64,000 nt of DNA from Gluconacetobacter dulcium (GCF_014174165.1 NZ_JABEQN010000004.1:62001-126000), one strand, 5' to 3'. Counted from the stretch's first letter, positions 35,324 to 45,073 are shown. The notes: a model not told the origin generated them from the letters alone. A program made the numbers and translations.

Positions 35324-37192
35324 ATGACGATGTCGCTCGCCGCCGGCATGGCTGCTCCCGAGCGTGAGGATACGCCGCGCGCGATCCTGTCGCGCGTGTT
35401 CGGATTCCCCGATTTCCGGGGTCTTCAGGAAGAAGCGGTGGACGCGGTGATGGCCGGGCGCGACTGCCTGGTGCTGATGCCGACCGGCGGTGGCAAGAGC
35501 ATCTGCTACCAGGTGCCGGCGCTGGCGCGACCGGGCACCGGGCTGGTGATTTCGCCGCTGATCGCGTTGATGGACGACCAGGTGGCGGCCCTGCGGCAGG
35601 TGGGGGTGAATGCCGGGGCGCTGCATTCGGAACTGGAACCCGACGATGCCGCGCGGGTGCGCGCGGATCTGGCGGCCGGCCGGCTGGATATCCTGTATGT
35701 CTCGCCCGAGCGGCTGCTGTCGCCCGGTACGCTGGAGCGGCTGTCGCGGCTGACGATCTCGGTCATTGCGATCGACGAGGCGCATTGCATCTCGGCCTGG
35801 GGGCATGAATTCCGGCCGGAATACCGGGCGCTGGCCACGCTGCCCGAGCATTTTCCCGGTGTGCCGCGCATTGCGCTGACGGCGACCGCCGACCCGCGCA
35901 CGCAGACCGATATTCTCGGTGCGCTGGCGATGCCGGATGCGCTGGTCCTGCGCGCCAGTTTTCATCGGCCCAATCTGGACATCGCGGTACGGCCGAAGAC
36001 TTCGGAACTGCGGCAGTTGCTGGAGGTGCTGGGGCGGCATGAGGGGGAGGCCGCGATCGTCTATTGCGGCAGCCGCAACAAGACCGAGCGGGTGGCGCGG
36101 TCGCTGGTCGAGCGCGACTGGCCGGCGCTGCCGTTCCATGCCGGGCTGTCGCCGATCGAGAAGCGGGCCGCGCTGGCCCGGTTCCGCTCGGGCGAGCCGG
36201 TGGTGATCGTCGCGACCGTTGCCTTCGGCATGGGGATCGACCGGCCCGATGTGCGGACGGTGGTGCATCTGGACATGCCCTCGTCGCCCGAAGCCTATTA
36301 CCAGCAGATCGGCCGGGCCGGTCGTGATGGCGAGAAATCGGAGACCGTTCTGCTCTATGGCGGGGACGATATCGCGCGGGCCCGGCACTGGCTGGAGCAA
36401 TCGGCGGCGCCCGAGGCCCAGAAGCGGATCATGAGCGCCCGGCTGGAGGCGATGATTACCCTGACCGAGACCACGGGGTGCCGCACGCAGGCGCTTCTGG
36501 GCTGTTTCGGCGAGACGCTGGCCACGCCGTGCGGGCATTGCGACAATTGCCGCAGCCCGGTCGCCTCGTTCGATGGCACGGTCGAGGCGCAGAAGGTTCT
36601 GTCGACGATCTATCGCATCGGCCAGAAATTCGGCGCGGTGCATGTGGCGGCGGTGCTGCGGGGCAAGGAGAGTGAGATGGGCGCGCGCTACAGCCATGAT
36701 CGGCTGAGCGTGTTCGGCATCGGCAAGGACAGGCCCGAGCAGTTCTGGCGCGGGGTGATCCGGCAGTTGATCGCGCGTGGGGCCATTCGCGTGACCGGCG
36801 ATTATAACGCGCTGGCGCTGAATGAAGCCGTGGCGCGTCCGATCCTGCGCGGTGAGGACAAGGTGCTGCTGCGCGACGACCCGGTGGAGGAATTGAAGAC
36901 GGCGCGCGGCGCGCGGGCCGGGGGCGGCGCGCGGTCGGCCACGGCGCGGCCGGTGGTCAATCTGCCGCCCGAGGCCGAGGGGCCGTTCGCCGCGCTGCGT
37001 GCCTGGCGGTTGGGCGAGGCGCGTGAGCAGGAAATTCCGCCTTATGTGATCTTCCACGACGCGGTGCTGCATGACATCGCGATCGAACGTCCGGAGACGC
37101 TGGACGAACTGGGGCGGATCAAGGGCGTGGGTGCGTCGAAGCTGGACCGCTATGGCGACGCCGTGTTGCAGGTTCTGGCCGAGGCGGGCTGA
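35324..37192 (+). CDS. recQ: ATP-dependent DNA helicase RecQ
   Basis: 622 residues from ATG 35324. Helicase domain with Walker A MPTGGGKSICYQ, DEAH box AIDEAHCISAWGHEFRPEY, motif III ALTATAD, and motif VI QQIGRAGRDGEKS. The RecQ zinc-binding site follows (TGCRTQALLGCFGE then CGHCDNC), a winged helix, and a C-terminal HRDC domain (about 530-610: EQEIPPYVIFHDAVLHDIA). Unwinds DNA in recombination and replication-fork repair. A Gly/Ala-rich linker (RGARAGGGARSATARP) separates the winged helix and HRDC. The glpR gene follows after 4 bp. Confidence 0.95.
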   Translation: MTMSLAAGMAAPEREDTPRAILSRVFGFPDFRGLQEEAVDAVMAGRDCLVLMPTGGGKSICYQVPALARPGTGLVISPLIALMDDQVAALRQVGVNAGALHSELEPDDAARVRADLAAGRLDILYVSPERLLSPGTLERLSRLTISVIAIDEAHCISAWGHEFRPEYRALATLPEHFPGVPRIALTATADPRTQTDILGALAMPDALVLRASFHRPNLDIAVRPKTSELRQLLEVLGRHEGEAAIVYCGSRNKTERVARSLVERDWPALPFHAGLSPIEKRAALARFRSGEPVVIVATVAFGMGIDRPDVRTVVHLDMPSSPEAYYQQIGRAGRDGEKSETVLLYGGDDIARARHWLEQSAAPEAQKRIMSARLEAMITLTETTGCRTQALLGCFGETLATPCGHCDNCRSPVASFDGTVEAQKVLSTIYRIGQKFGAVHVAAVLRGKESEMGARYSHDRLSVFGIGKDRPEQFWRGVIRQLIARGAIRVTGDYNALALNEAVARPILRGEDKVLLRDDPVEELKTARGARAGGGARSATARPVVNLPPEAEGPFAALRAWRLGEAREQEIPPYVIFHDAVLHDIAIERPETLDELGRIKGVGASKLDRYGDAVLQVLAEAG

Positions 37193-37196
37193 CCCG

Positions 37197-37976
37197 ATGG
37201 CCGGCGTGCCCTCCGAGGAACGGTATCGCGAAATTCTGTCGCTGGTGCGCGCGCGTGGCTATGTGGCCAATGAGGAACTGGCGCAGCGCCTGCGTGTGGC
37301 GGTGCAGACGATCCGCCGCGATGTGAACCATCTGGCCGGGATCGGGCAATTGGCCCGGCATCATGGCGGGGCGGGGCTGGTCTCGTCGATCGAGAACATT
37401 GCTTATGCGGAGCGGCAGATTCTCAACCGGCGGGAGAAGGAGGCGATCGGGCAGATCGCGGCCAGGGAAATTCCCGACCATTCGTCGCTGTTCATCAATA
37501 TCGGCACCACGACTGAAGCCTTCGCGCGGGCGCTGCGGCATCGCCAGGGGCTGCGGGTGATTACCAACAATCTGCATGTGGCCTCGACCCTGGCGCCGGA
37601 AGCCAGTTTTCGCGTCGTGGTGGCGGGCGGCACGGTGCGCTCGCATGACGGGGGGATTACCGGCCCGACCGCGACGGCGATGATCGACCAGTATCGCGCG
37701 GATTTCGGGGTGATCGGCATCAGCGGGATCGAGGAAGACGGCACGTTGCTGGATTTCGATCTCGACGAGATCGACCTCGCGCGGGCGATTATGCGGAATG
37801 CGCGCACGGTGTTCCTGCTGGCCGACCATACCAAGTTCGGGCGGCGGCCGATGGGGCGGGTGGGGCATCTGTCGGACGTGCATGCGCTGTTCACCGATCG
37901 GCCGCCGCCGCCATCGGTGCGGGCGGTGCTGGAGCAGCATCAGATCGCCCTGCATATCGCCGGTGTGAGTCCGTAA
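37197..37976 (+). CDS. glpR: DeoR-family repressor of the glycerol regulon
   Basis: 259 residues from ATG 37197. N-terminal DeoR HTH: SEERYREILSLVRARGYVAN, ELAQRLRVAVQTIRRDVNHL, then RHHGGAGL; C-terminal ligand-binding DeoR domain with IGTTTEAFARAL and ADFGVIGISGIEEDGTLLDFD. The same architecture as GlpR, which binds glycerol-3-phosphate. Its location directly before glpD and two palindromes matching the GlpR site (38040 and 38145) support this over other DeoR roles. It starts 4 bp after recQ, so it is probably read through from recQ as well as possessing its own promoter. Confidence 0.92.
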   Translation: MAGVPSEERYREILSLVRARGYVANEELAQRLRVAVQTIRRDVNHLAGIGQLARHHGGAGLVSSIENIAYAERQILNRREKEAIGQIAAREIPDHSSLFINIGTTTEAFARALRHRQGLRVITNNLHVASTLAPEASFRVVVAGGTVRSHDGGITGPTATAMIDQYRADFGVIGISGIEEDGTLLDFDLDEIDLARAIMRNARTVFLLADHTKFGRRPMGRVGHLSDVHALFTDRPPPPSVRAVLEQHQIALHIAGVSP

Positions 37977-38039
37977 ACGCGCCGTGGCGCGGATCGGTCC
38001 TTTCGGGTTCGCGCGGTTTGTCTGCTTTTTGTGGGCATC

Positions 38040-38057
38040 ATGTTCTAAAACGAACAT
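38040..38057. promoter_or_regulatory. GlpR operator 1
   Basis: ATGTTCTAAAACGAACAT: ATGTTC and GAACAT arms around a 6-nt centre, close to the E. coli GlpR consensus (ATGTTCGATAACGAACAT-type). It lies 123 bp upstream of the glpD ATG. Confidence 0.75.
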
Positions 38058-38144
38058 CTGTGTGCGCTTCATGACAAAATAATCAGGGTTCGTGGGTTCG
38101 GAACCGCGCTCGATCGCTTCGTTTTGCGTTGATTTTTGCTTTTG

Positions 38145-38160
38145 TGTTCGTTTACGAACA
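38145..38160. promoter_or_regulatory. GlpR operator 2
   Basis: Perfect palindrome TGTTCGTTTACGAACA, ending 5 bp before the glpD Shine-Dalgarno (AGGAGGAA, 38166). A repressor here would sit on or just after the transcription start. Confidence 0.75.
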
Positions 38161-38179
38161 TCAGCAGGAGGAACGAGTC

Positions 38180-39742
38180 ATGCTGTCCGATCCATCGCGC
38201 GGGGTGAATGCCGCGCAGCAACCCTATGACCTGCTGATTGTCGGGGGCGGTATCAATGGCGTCGGCATCGCGCGGGATGCCGCCGGGCGCGGGGCGTCGG
38301 TGCTGCTGGTGGAACAGCACGATCTGGCGTCCCATACCTCGTCCGCCAGTACCAAGCTGATTCATGGCGGGTTGCGGTATCTGGAATATTACGAATTCCG
38401 TCTGGTGCGTGAGGCGCTGATCGAGCGCGAGCGGCTGCTGGCGATCGCGCCGCATATCATCTGGCCGCTTTCCTTCGTGCTGCCGCATTCCAGGCTGGTG
38501 CGGCCGGCCTGGATGTTGCGGATGGGGCTGTTCCTGTACGACCATCTGGGTGGCCGGATGACGCTGCCGCGCTCGCGCGGGGTGCGGCTGGACCGCGACC
38601 CGGTGGGTACGCCGCTGCGGCCGGAATATCGGCGCGCGTTCATCTATTCCGACGGGCGGGTGCTGGACAGCCGCCTGGTGGTGCTGAATGCCATGGATGC
38701 GCGGGCGAAGGGAGCCGATATCCGGACCCGCACCCGGCTGGTCGCGGCGCGCCGGGTCGATGGCGTGTGGGAAGCGACGATCGAGGACGCGAGTGGCCAG
38801 CAGGTGGTGCGGGCGCGCGGGCTGGTGAATGCCGCCGGGCCGTGGGTGGAGCGCATTCTGCGCGATACGCTGGCGATCGGGACATCCAAACAGGTGCGGC
38901 TGGTCAAGGGCAGCCACATCGTGGTGCCGCGCTGCTTCGAGGGCGAACAGGCTTATATCTTCCAGAATCCCGACCGGCGGATCGTGTTCGCCATTCCCTA
39001 TGAGCGGGATTTCACGCTGATCGGCACCACCGACATTCCGTGGGCCGCCGATCCGGGGGAAGTGCGGATTGCCGACGATGAGGTGCGCTATCTGTGCGAG
39101 AGCGTGAACCGGTATTTCCGCAAGGCGGTCACGCCCGAGGATGTCGTGTGGACCTATGCCGGGGTCCGGCCGCTTTATGACGACGCGGCGCAGAATGCCT
39201 CGGCGGTGACGCGCGATTATGTGCTGGATGTGGATGCGCCACCGGGCGAGGGGGTGTTGCTGTCGATCTTCGGTGGCAAGATCACGACCTATCGGCGCCT
39301 TGCGGAGCATGCGCTGGAAAAGCTGGCGCCGAGCCTGCCGGTTCTGGGCGGGGCGGGATGGACGGCCAGCCGGCCGTTGCCGGGGGGCGATCTGGGGCCG
39401 GGAGGGTTCGAGTCCGCCGTGGCGCGCCTGCGTGCCGATGCCCCCTTCCTTTCGGCGGACGATGCCTGGCGGCTGGTCCGCAATTACGGCACGCTGGCGT
39501 GGGAGATCGTGGGGACGGCGCGGAACCGGGCCGATCTGGGCGAGGATTTCGGTGGCGGGTTGACGGCGCGCGAGGTCGATTATCTGATCGCGCAGGAATG
39601 GGCCGTGACCGCCGAGGATATCCTGTGGCGGCGCTCGCGCCAGGGCCTGCATATTGACGGCGCGGGCCAGGCGCGACTGGAACGCTATCTCGACGCCCGG
39701 CGCGAGGCCGTGCGCGACAGCCGGTCTGCCATGGCCGGCTAG
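38180..39742 (+). CDS. glpD: Aerobic glycerol-3-phosphate dehydrogenase
   Basis: 520 residues from ATG 38180. FAD-dependent membrane-associated enzyme that oxidises glycerol-3-phosphate to DHAP and passes electrons to quinone. FAD motif LLIVGGGINGVGIARDAAGRG (about residue 16), then the conserved STKLIHGGLRYLEYYEFRLV, DGRVLDSRLVVLNAMDA, LVNAAGPWV, DIPWAADPGEVRIAD and GVRPLYDD. The C-terminal DAO_C helical domain follows. It is the first of glpD-glpF-glpK under two GlpR-like operators; a long hairpin follows its stop. Confidence 0.96.
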   Translation: MLSDPSRGVNAAQQPYDLLIVGGGINGVGIARDAAGRGASVLLVEQHDLASHTSSASTKLIHGGLRYLEYYEFRLVREALIERERLLAIAPHIIWPLSFVLPHSRLVRPAWMLRMGLFLYDHLGGRMTLPRSRGVRLDRDPVGTPLRPEYRRAFIYSDGRVLDSRLVVLNAMDARAKGADIRTRTRLVAARRVDGVWEATIEDASGQQVVRARGLVNAAGPWVERILRDTLAIGTSKQVRLVKGSHIVVPRCFEGEQAYIFQNPDRRIVFAIPYERDFTLIGTTDIPWAADPGEVRIADDEVRYLCESVNRYFRKAVTPEDVVWTYAGVRPLYDDAAQNASAVTRDYVLDVDAPPGEGVLLSIFGGKITTYRRLAEHALEKLAPSLPVLGGAGWTASRPLPGGDLGPGGFESAVARLRADAPFLSADDAWRLVRNYGTLAWEIVGTARNRADLGEDFGGGLTAREVDYLIAQEWAVTAEDILWRRSRQGLHIDGAGQARLERYLDARREAVRDSRSAMAG

Positions 39743-39746
39743 GGCT

Positions 39747-39783
39747 GGCGGCGTCCGGGCGGGCTGTCTGCCCGGATGCCGCC
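39747..39783 (+). other. Intercistronic hairpin between glpD and glpF
   Basis: 14-bp stem GGCGGCGTCCGGGC / GCCCGGATGCCGCC (one G-U) with a 9-nt loop, 5 nt after the glpD stop. No T-run, so mRNA stabilisation or partial termination is more likely than full termination. Confidence 0.55.
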
Positions 39784-39843
39784 GCCTGATGCGAAACGCC
39801 AAGAGCAATAACCCGAAAATCAATAAAGAGAAGAAACGGGACC

Positions 39844-40710
39844 ATGTTCAGGAACAAGCAGTTCGTCGGCGAGCTGATCGCTGAATTCATCGCGGTCTTC
39901 ATCATCATCCTGGTCGGTGATTCGGTGGCCGCGATGTATTCGCTGTATGATCCCAGCCCGTACCGCAATGCCTATTGGGGCGTGTGCATCGTCTGGGGGC
40001 TGGGGGTCACCATCGCCATCTATGTGACCGGTGCGGTCTCGGGCACCCATGCCAACCCGGCGGTGACGCTGGCGCTTGCGCTGTTTCGCGGTTTTTCGTG
40101 GCGCAAGGTGCTGCCTTATGTCGGTGTTCAGGTGCTGGGGGGCATGGCGGGGGCGGCCATCGTCTATGTGCTCTATGCGCCGGTGATCGATCATTTCAAT
40201 CTGGCGCATCATCTGGACCGTCTGCATGACGGTGGGGCGGCCGGGGTGTTCTTTACCCATCCCGGCGATTTCGTGACGCCGCTTCATGCCCTGGTGGATG
40301 AGATCATCCTGACGGCGTTGCTGCTGTTCGGGATCTTCGCCGTGACGTGCGAATATAATACCCAGGCGCCGCAGGCCAATTCGGGCGCGCTGATCATCGG
40401 GTTGCTGGTGGCGGCGATCGGCGGGTGCGCGGGGTATCTGGAAGCCTGGGCCATTAATCCGGCGCGCGATTTCGGGCCGCGCCTGTTCTGTTATTTCGCG
40501 GGCTGGGGGCCGTCGGCCCTGCCGGCGCCGGGCCATTACTGGTGGGTGCCGATCGCGGGGCCGCTGGTGGGTGGCGTGATCGGCGCCGGTGCCTATGAGG
40601 GGCTGGTGCGCCCCTATATGCCGCGCCTGCGCGACCGGGCGGCATCATCGGAGGTCGGCCCGCTGGCTGAGGCACCGACCACCGAAACCGGCTTTTCCGG
40701 CCAGGCATGA
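39844..40710 (+). CDS. glpF: Glycerol uptake facilitator (aquaglyceroporin)
   Basis: 288-residue MIP-family channel. Two NPA boxes: [14 protein letters not shown] (about residue 71) and [15 protein letters not shown] (about 205), the latter with the Asp after NPAR that marks glycerol facilitators. Six membrane segments, with the long loop [20 protein letters not shown]-type helix 6 region. Lets glycerol enter for phosphorylation by GlpK. The C-terminal 30 residues are a charged cytoplasmic tail. GlpK follows 44 bp later. Confidence 0.94.
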   Translation: MFRNKQFVGELIAEFIAVFIIILVGDSVAAMYSLYDPSPYRNAYWGVCIVWGLGVTIAIYVTGAVSGTHANPAVTLALALFRGFSWRKVLPYVGVQVLGGMAGAAIVYVLYAPVIDHFNLAHHLDRLHDGGAAGVFFTHPGDFVTPLHALVDEIILTALLLFGIFAVTCEYNTQAPQANSGALIIGLLVAAIGGCAGYLEAWAINPARDFGPRLFCYFAGWGPSALPAPGHYWWVPIAGPLVGGVIGAGAYEGLVRPYMPRLRDRAASSEVGPLAEAPTTETGFSGQA

Positions 40711-40754
40711 CCCGGCCGGGCATGACATCGAGCGCAGACTCGGGAGGAACGAAC

Positions 40755-42251
40755 ATGAGCAGCACGAAAACCATCCTGGCGATCGACCAGGGCACGACCT
40801 CGACCCGCAGCATCGTCTTCGATCGCGACGCGCGGCCGCTGGCGACGGCGCGCGCCGAATTCGCGCAGCATTATCCCGGCCAGGGCTGGGTGGAGCATGA
40901 CGCCGAGGAGATCTGGCGCGACGTGCTGTCGACCGCGCGCGACGCGCTGGAGCAGGGCGGCGGCGTGGAGAGCGTGGCGGCGATCGGCATCACCAACCAG
41001 CGCGAGACGATCGTGGTGTGGGATCGGGCGACCGGCACGCCGGTCCATCGCGCCATCGTCTGGCAGGATCGGCGTACCGCGCCGCTCTGTGCCCGCATGC
41101 GGCAGGAGGGTTGCGAGGATCTGGTGCGCGCGCGGACGGGGCTGTTGCTGGACCCGTATTTTTCCGCCAGCAAGCTGGCCTGGATCCTGGATAATGTGCC
41201 GGGTGCCCGGCGGGATGCCGAGGCCGGGCGGCTGGCCTTCGGCACGATCGACAGTTTTCTGCTCTGGCGCCTGACGGGCGGGCGGGTGCATGCGACGGAC
41301 GTGACCAATGCCTCGCGCACGCTGTTGTTCGACATCCATCGCCAGTGCTGGGATGACGATCTGCTGCGGCTGTTCAATATCCCCGCCTCCCTGCTGCCCG
41401 AGGTGCGGGGCAACAGCGAGATTTATGGCGAGACCGATCCGGCGCTTCTGGGGCGTGCGATTCCGGTGGCGGGCATGGCGGGCGACCAGCAGGCGGCGCT
41501 GGTCGGGCAGGCCTGCTTTACGCCCGGCATGGCCAAGGCGACCTATGGCACGGGCTGTTTCGTGCTGCTCAATACCGGCGAGGCGCCCGTGACCTCGGCG
41601 AACCGGATGCTGACCACGATCGGCTACCGGATCGGCGGCAGGACGACCTATGCTCTGGAAGGCGCGATCTTCGTGGCTGGTGCCGCGATCAAATGGCTGC
41701 GTGACGGGTTGCACCTGATTACCCATGCCTCGCAGACCGACGACATGGCGACGCGCATTCCGCACAGCCATGGCGTGTATATGGTGCCGGGTTTCGTGGG
41801 GCTGGGGGCGCCGCATTGGGACCCGGAGGCGCGGGGCCTGATCTGCGGCCTGACGCTGGATGCCACGGCGGCGCATATCGCCCGCGCCGCGCTGGAATCG
41901 GTGGCCTATCAGACCTATGACCTGATGGAGGCGATGGCGCAGGATGGCGGCGGGCTGGTGACGACCCTGCGCGTCGATGGCGGCATGGCGGCCAATGACT
42001 GGTTCTGCCAGTTTCTGGCGGACATCCTTCAGGCCGGCGTGGAGCGGCCGACCCATCTGGAGACCACCGCCACGGGGGCGGCGTTCCTGGCCGGGCTGGC
42101 CTGTGGTGTGTGGACCGATCTGGACGACGTGGCGGCGCGCTGGTCGCGGGGCCGCGTGTTCGAGGCCAGCATGGAGGAGGCCCAGCGCCGGACCATGCTG
42201 GAGGGCTGGCGGCAGGCGCTGCGCCGGACCCTGACCCCGAAAGTGGCCTGA
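40755..42251 (+). CDS. glpK: Glycerol kinase
   Basis: 498 residues from ATG 40755 after GGAGGAAC. FGGY-family kinase making glycerol-3-phosphate from ATP and glycerol. Typical glycerol-kinase sequences are [81 protein letters not shown], and [16 protein letters not shown]. End of the glp run; convergent with a copper-chaperone-like gene 40 bp away. Confidence 0.96.
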   Translation: MSSTKTILAIDQGTTSTRSIVFDRDARPLATARAEFAQHYPGQGWVEHDAEEIWRDVLSTARDALEQGGGVESVAAIGITNQRETIVVWDRATGTPVHRAIVWQDRRTAPLCARMRQEGCEDLVRARTGLLLDPYFSASKLAWILDNVPGARRDAEAGRLAFGTIDSFLLWRLTGGRVHATDVTNASRTLLFDIHRQCWDDDLLRLFNIPASLLPEVRGNSEIYGETDPALLGRAIPVAGMAGDQQAALVGQACFTPGMAKATYGTGCFVLLNTGEAPVTSANRMLTTIGYRIGGRTTYALEGAIFVAGAAIKWLRDGLHLITHASQTDDMATRIPHSHGVYMVPGFVGLGAPHWDPEARGLICGLTLDATAAHIARAALESVAYQTYDLMEAMAQDGGGLVTTLRVDGGMAANDWFCQFLADILQAGVERPTHLETTATGAAFLAGLACGVWTDLDDVAARWSRGRVFEASMEEAQRRTMLEGWRQALRRTLTPKVA

Positions 42252-42291
42252 TCGCGGGTCGGGGGGCGAGCTGCCGGGCGAGCCGGGGAGA

Positions 42292-42789
42292 TCAGGGTGT
42301 GGTTTCCTCGGTATTCGCTGGCGGCTGGACGGTGAAGGGGACGTTGCGCGTGGCGCCGCCCATGAAGTGGAAGGTGATGGTGATCTGCTGGCCGGGGTGC
42401 AGGCTGTCGTCATAGCCGGTGCAGATCAGGTGATAGCCGCCGGGCGGGAACACCAGGGTGGTTTCGGCCGGCAGCGCCAGATGCGCGAACAGCGTCGCGG
42501 TGTCGCTGGTGCTTTCCTGTTCCGTGTGATGGGCGAACAGATTGTGACAGGCGGTCGATGAGACGCCGGCCAGCAGATGAACCGATTTTCCGCGATTTTC
42601 GATCGTGAAATACCCTGCCGCGATCCGGCGTTTGGGGCGGAGGATCTGTATCGAGGCATCGCGGATGACGATATCCTGCCCTGCCGCGGCCTGGTCGTCA
42701 TCGGGCGCGAGGGGGGCGGCGCGGGCGGCCGAGAGGGCCGCCTGACTCATGAGGACCAGTAATCCGATCAGCAGCGCGTGTCGCGTCAT
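42292..42789 (-). CDS. PCu(A)C-like periplasmic copper chaperone homologue
   Basis: 165 residues with a signal peptide ([21 protein letters not shown]). The PCu(A)C fold is recognisable: [31 protein letters not shown], and [20 protein letters not shown]. The Cu(I) ligand pattern of the family (H-x10-M then H-x-M) is altered: the expected Met after the first His is absent in [10 protein letters not shown] and the last motif reads HLIC. Cysteines at STACHN and LIC could replace them. It may bind copper differently or have another role. Transcribed away from nrdR. Confidence 0.7.
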   Translation of the reverse strand: MTRHALLIGLLVLMSQAALSAARAAPLAPDDDQAAAGQDIVIRDASIQILRPKRRIAAGYFTIENRGKSVHLLAGVSSTACHNLFAHHTEQESTSDTATLFAHLALPAETTLVFPPGGYHLICTGYDDSLHPGQQITITFHFMGGATRNVPFTVQPPANTEETTP

Positions 42790-42933
42790 GGGCTCCTCGG
42801 CTTCATTGCGGGAAGAGTATCAGGGTGCCGGACAGGGGCAAAGCAGGCCCGGCATGGACAGATGGGCTTGCGTCCGGTTGATTTCGTGCGCATTTCCCAC
42901 CTCGGAAACCCGCTGCTCAGGACTGATACCCGC

Positions 42934-43434
42934 ATGAGATGCCCTTTTTGTGGTCATGACGATACCCAGGTCAAGGACAGTCGCCCGCATGAGGATGGGG
43001 CGGCGATCCGTCGTCGGCGGATCTGTGCATCGTGCGGCCAGCGTTTCACGACCATCGAGCGGGTGCAGCTTCGGGACCTGCATGTCATCAAGACGGACGG
43101 GCGGCGCGTGGCGTTCGAGCGGGACAAGCTGGCGCGGTCGGTCCGTATCGCACTGCGCAAGCGCCCGGTGGATGACGAGCGGATCGAACGAATCGTCAAC
43201 GGTCTGGTGCGCAAGCTGGAGGCGTCGGGGGAGACCGATATTCTGTCGGGCGATATCGGCAAGCTGGTGATGGACACGCTGCGCGAGGTCGATATCGTGG
43301 CCTATATTCGGTTTGCCAGCGTGCATTGGGATTTTCGTGAAACCAAGGATTTCGCGGCGATCCTGGAGTCGATTCCCGGAACGGCCGAGGCCCGGGCCGT
43401 CGCGGCCGGTGGGCGGCAGGACGACGCGCCGTGA
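42934..43434 (+). CDS. nrdR: Transcriptional repressor NrdR
   Basis: 166 residues from ATG 42934. Zinc ribbon [17 protein letters not shown] then [12 protein letters not shown], followed by an ATP-cone ([37 protein letters not shown]). Represses ribonucleotide reductase genes according to dATP/ATP. Length and ribbon spacing are standard. It is followed by nusB after 78 bp. No nrd genes are in the window, so its targets are elsewhere. Confidence 0.96.
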   Translation: MRCPFCGHDDTQVKDSRPHEDGAAIRRRRICASCGQRFTTIERVQLRDLHVIKTDGRRVAFERDKLARSVRIALRKRPVDDERIERIVNGLVRKLEASGETDILSGDIGKLVMDTLREVDIVAYIRFASVHWDFRETKDFAAILESIPGTAEARAVAAGGRQDDAP

Positions 43435-43512
43435 GATGGGGCTATGGACCTGGCGACGTAAAGAGGCGATGAAGCCGCCTTTCGCGGAATCGTGGCAGCA
43501 GGAGACAGGTGC

Positions 43513-44076
43513 ATGAACGGATCGCAGGACGAAGACAGCACCCATGCGCGGACCCGCTCGCGGACCGCATCGCGCGTGGCGGTGGTGCAGGCCCTTTTCC
43601 AGATCGAACAGGCCGGCGACAGCCCGGAGGCGGTGATCCAGCAGTTTTTGCGCCATCGGCTGGTGGTGATGCCGGGAAGCGACCAGAGTGCCGAATATGA
43701 GGACGGGCGGGTGCCCGAGGCCGATATCCGCCTGTTCGAGCAGGTGGCGCGCTCGGCGGTGGCGCGGCGCGAACAGATCGATGCGCTGATCGTGGATGTG
43801 CTGCCGGCCTCGTGGCCGGTCGGGCGCCTTGACCCGGTGCTGCGGGCGCTGCTGCGGGCCGCCGGTGGTGAACTGGCCGTGGTCGGCGGGGTGCCGACGC
43901 GGGTGATCATCAACGAATATCTCGATATCGCCCATGGCTTCTTCTCGGGCGACGAGCCGAAGATGGTCAATGGCGTGCTCGACACGATGGCGCGCCGGCT
44001 GCGGGCGTCCGCCAATACGCAGGATGCCGCGCCCGACGAGGCGCCCCAGGAAGCGCATGGGGCCGAAGGCGCCTGA
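43513..44076 (+). CDS. nusB: Transcription antitermination factor NusB
   Basis: 187 residues from ATG 43513 after AGGAGACAG. All-helical NusB fold: SRTASRVAVVQALFQIEQAG at the start, LPASWPVGRLDPVLRALLRA and VIINEYLDIAHGFFSGDEPK near the end. Forms the rRNA antitermination complex with NusE and boxA RNA. The middle loop (QFLRHRLVVMPGSDQSAEYEDG-like) is longer than in E. coli, as is usual in alphaproteobacteria. thiL begins 16 bp after its stop. Confidence 0.95.
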   Translation: MNGSQDEDSTHARTRSRTASRVAVVQALFQIEQAGDSPEAVIQQFLRHRLVVMPGSDQSAEYEDGRVPEADIRLFEQVARSAVARREQIDALIVDVLPASWPVGRLDPVLRALLRAAGGELAVVGGVPTRVIINEYLDIAHGFFSGDEPKMVNGVLDTMARRLRASANTQDAAPDEAPQEAHGAEGA

Positions 44077-44092
44077 TCCGGCGGGGCGCGCC

Positions 44093-45064
44093 ATGTCGCC
44101 GCCCGCGTCGGGTGCTGGTCTGCCGTCGGAATTCAAATTCATCCGGCGGCATTTCCGTGCCTTGGCGGGCGAGGGGGCGCTGGGGCTGACCGACGATGCG
44201 GCGCTGGTGCATCCGCCCGAAGGCCGCGAACTGGTGATCGCGGTCGATACGATGGTCGAATCCGTGCATTTTCTGCCGGATGATCCGCCCGATACGGTGG
44301 GGCGCAAGCTATTGCGCTGCAATCTGTCCGATCTGGCGGCGATGGACGCGACGCCGCTGGGCTATCTGCTGTCGCTGACCCGGCCGCAATCGCGCGATGA
44401 GGGTTGGTTCGCCGCTTTCGCCGCGGGTTTGCATGATGATCAGGCGCGCTATGGCCTGACCCTGCTGGGCGGCGATACGACCGCGACGCGCGGGCCGCTG
44501 GTTCTGTCGCTGACCATTCTCGGCCATGTGCGCCCCGGCGGAGCCCTGCGGCGCAGCGGGGCGCGCGACGGGGACGATGTCTGGGTGACGGGGACGATCG
44601 GCGACGGGGCGCTCGGGCTGCGGGTGCTGCGTGGCGAACTGGCCGATGCGTCCGGTTTTCTGGCCCGGCGTTATCGCCTGCCCGAGCCCCGGCTGGGGCT
44701 GGAACTGGGGGGCATTGCCTCGGCGGCGATGGATGTGTCGGACGGGTTGGTGCAGGATCTGGGCCATCTGGCGCGGGAAAGCGGCCTGGGGGCGTGGCTC
44801 GATGCGTCGTGCGTGCCGTTGTCCGAGGCTGCGCGGCAGGCGGGAGCGGCTTGGCTGCCGACCTGTCTGACCGGCGGCGACGATTACGAATTGCTGCTGG
44901 CCGTGCCGCCGGAGCGCGAAGAGGCCCTGCGTCATGCGGCGGCACGAAGGGGGGTGCCGGTGACGCGGATCGGGCGTTTTGCTCGCGCGCTGCGCGGCGT
45001 CGAAGTTCGGGACGGGGCAGGCGGCGTGCTGGCGCTGGACCGCACCGGCTGGAGCCACCTGTAG
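44093..45064 (+). CDS. thiL: Thiamine-monophosphate kinase
   Basis: 323 residues from ATG 44093. Makes thiamine diphosphate from TMP and ATP. AIRS-like fold with FKFIRRHFRAL, LTDDAALVHPPEG, the Mg-binding AVDTMVESVHFL, RCNLSDLAAMDATPLGYLLSL, GGDTTATRGPLVLSLTI, and AAMDVSDGLVQDLGHLA. A start in the nusB overlap (44057) is possible, but the ATG at 44093 fits the family. Its stop is 9 bp from the stop of a convergent gene. Confidence 0.95.
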   Translation: MSPPASGAGLPSEFKFIRRHFRALAGEGALGLTDDAALVHPPEGRELVIAVDTMVESVHFLPDDPPDTVGRKLLRCNLSDLAAMDATPLGYLLSLTRPQSRDEGWFAAFAAGLHDDQARYGLTLLGGDTTATRGPLVLSLTILGHVRPGGALRRSGARDGDDVWVTGTIGDGALGLRVLRGELADASGFLARRYRLPEPRLGLELGGIASAAMDVSDGLVQDLGHLARESGLGAWLDASCVPLSEAARQAGAAWLPTCLTGGDDYELLLAVPPEREEALRHAAARRGVPVTRIGRFARALRGVEVRDGAGGVLALDRTGWSHL

Positions 45065-45073
45065 CCCCGGTTT

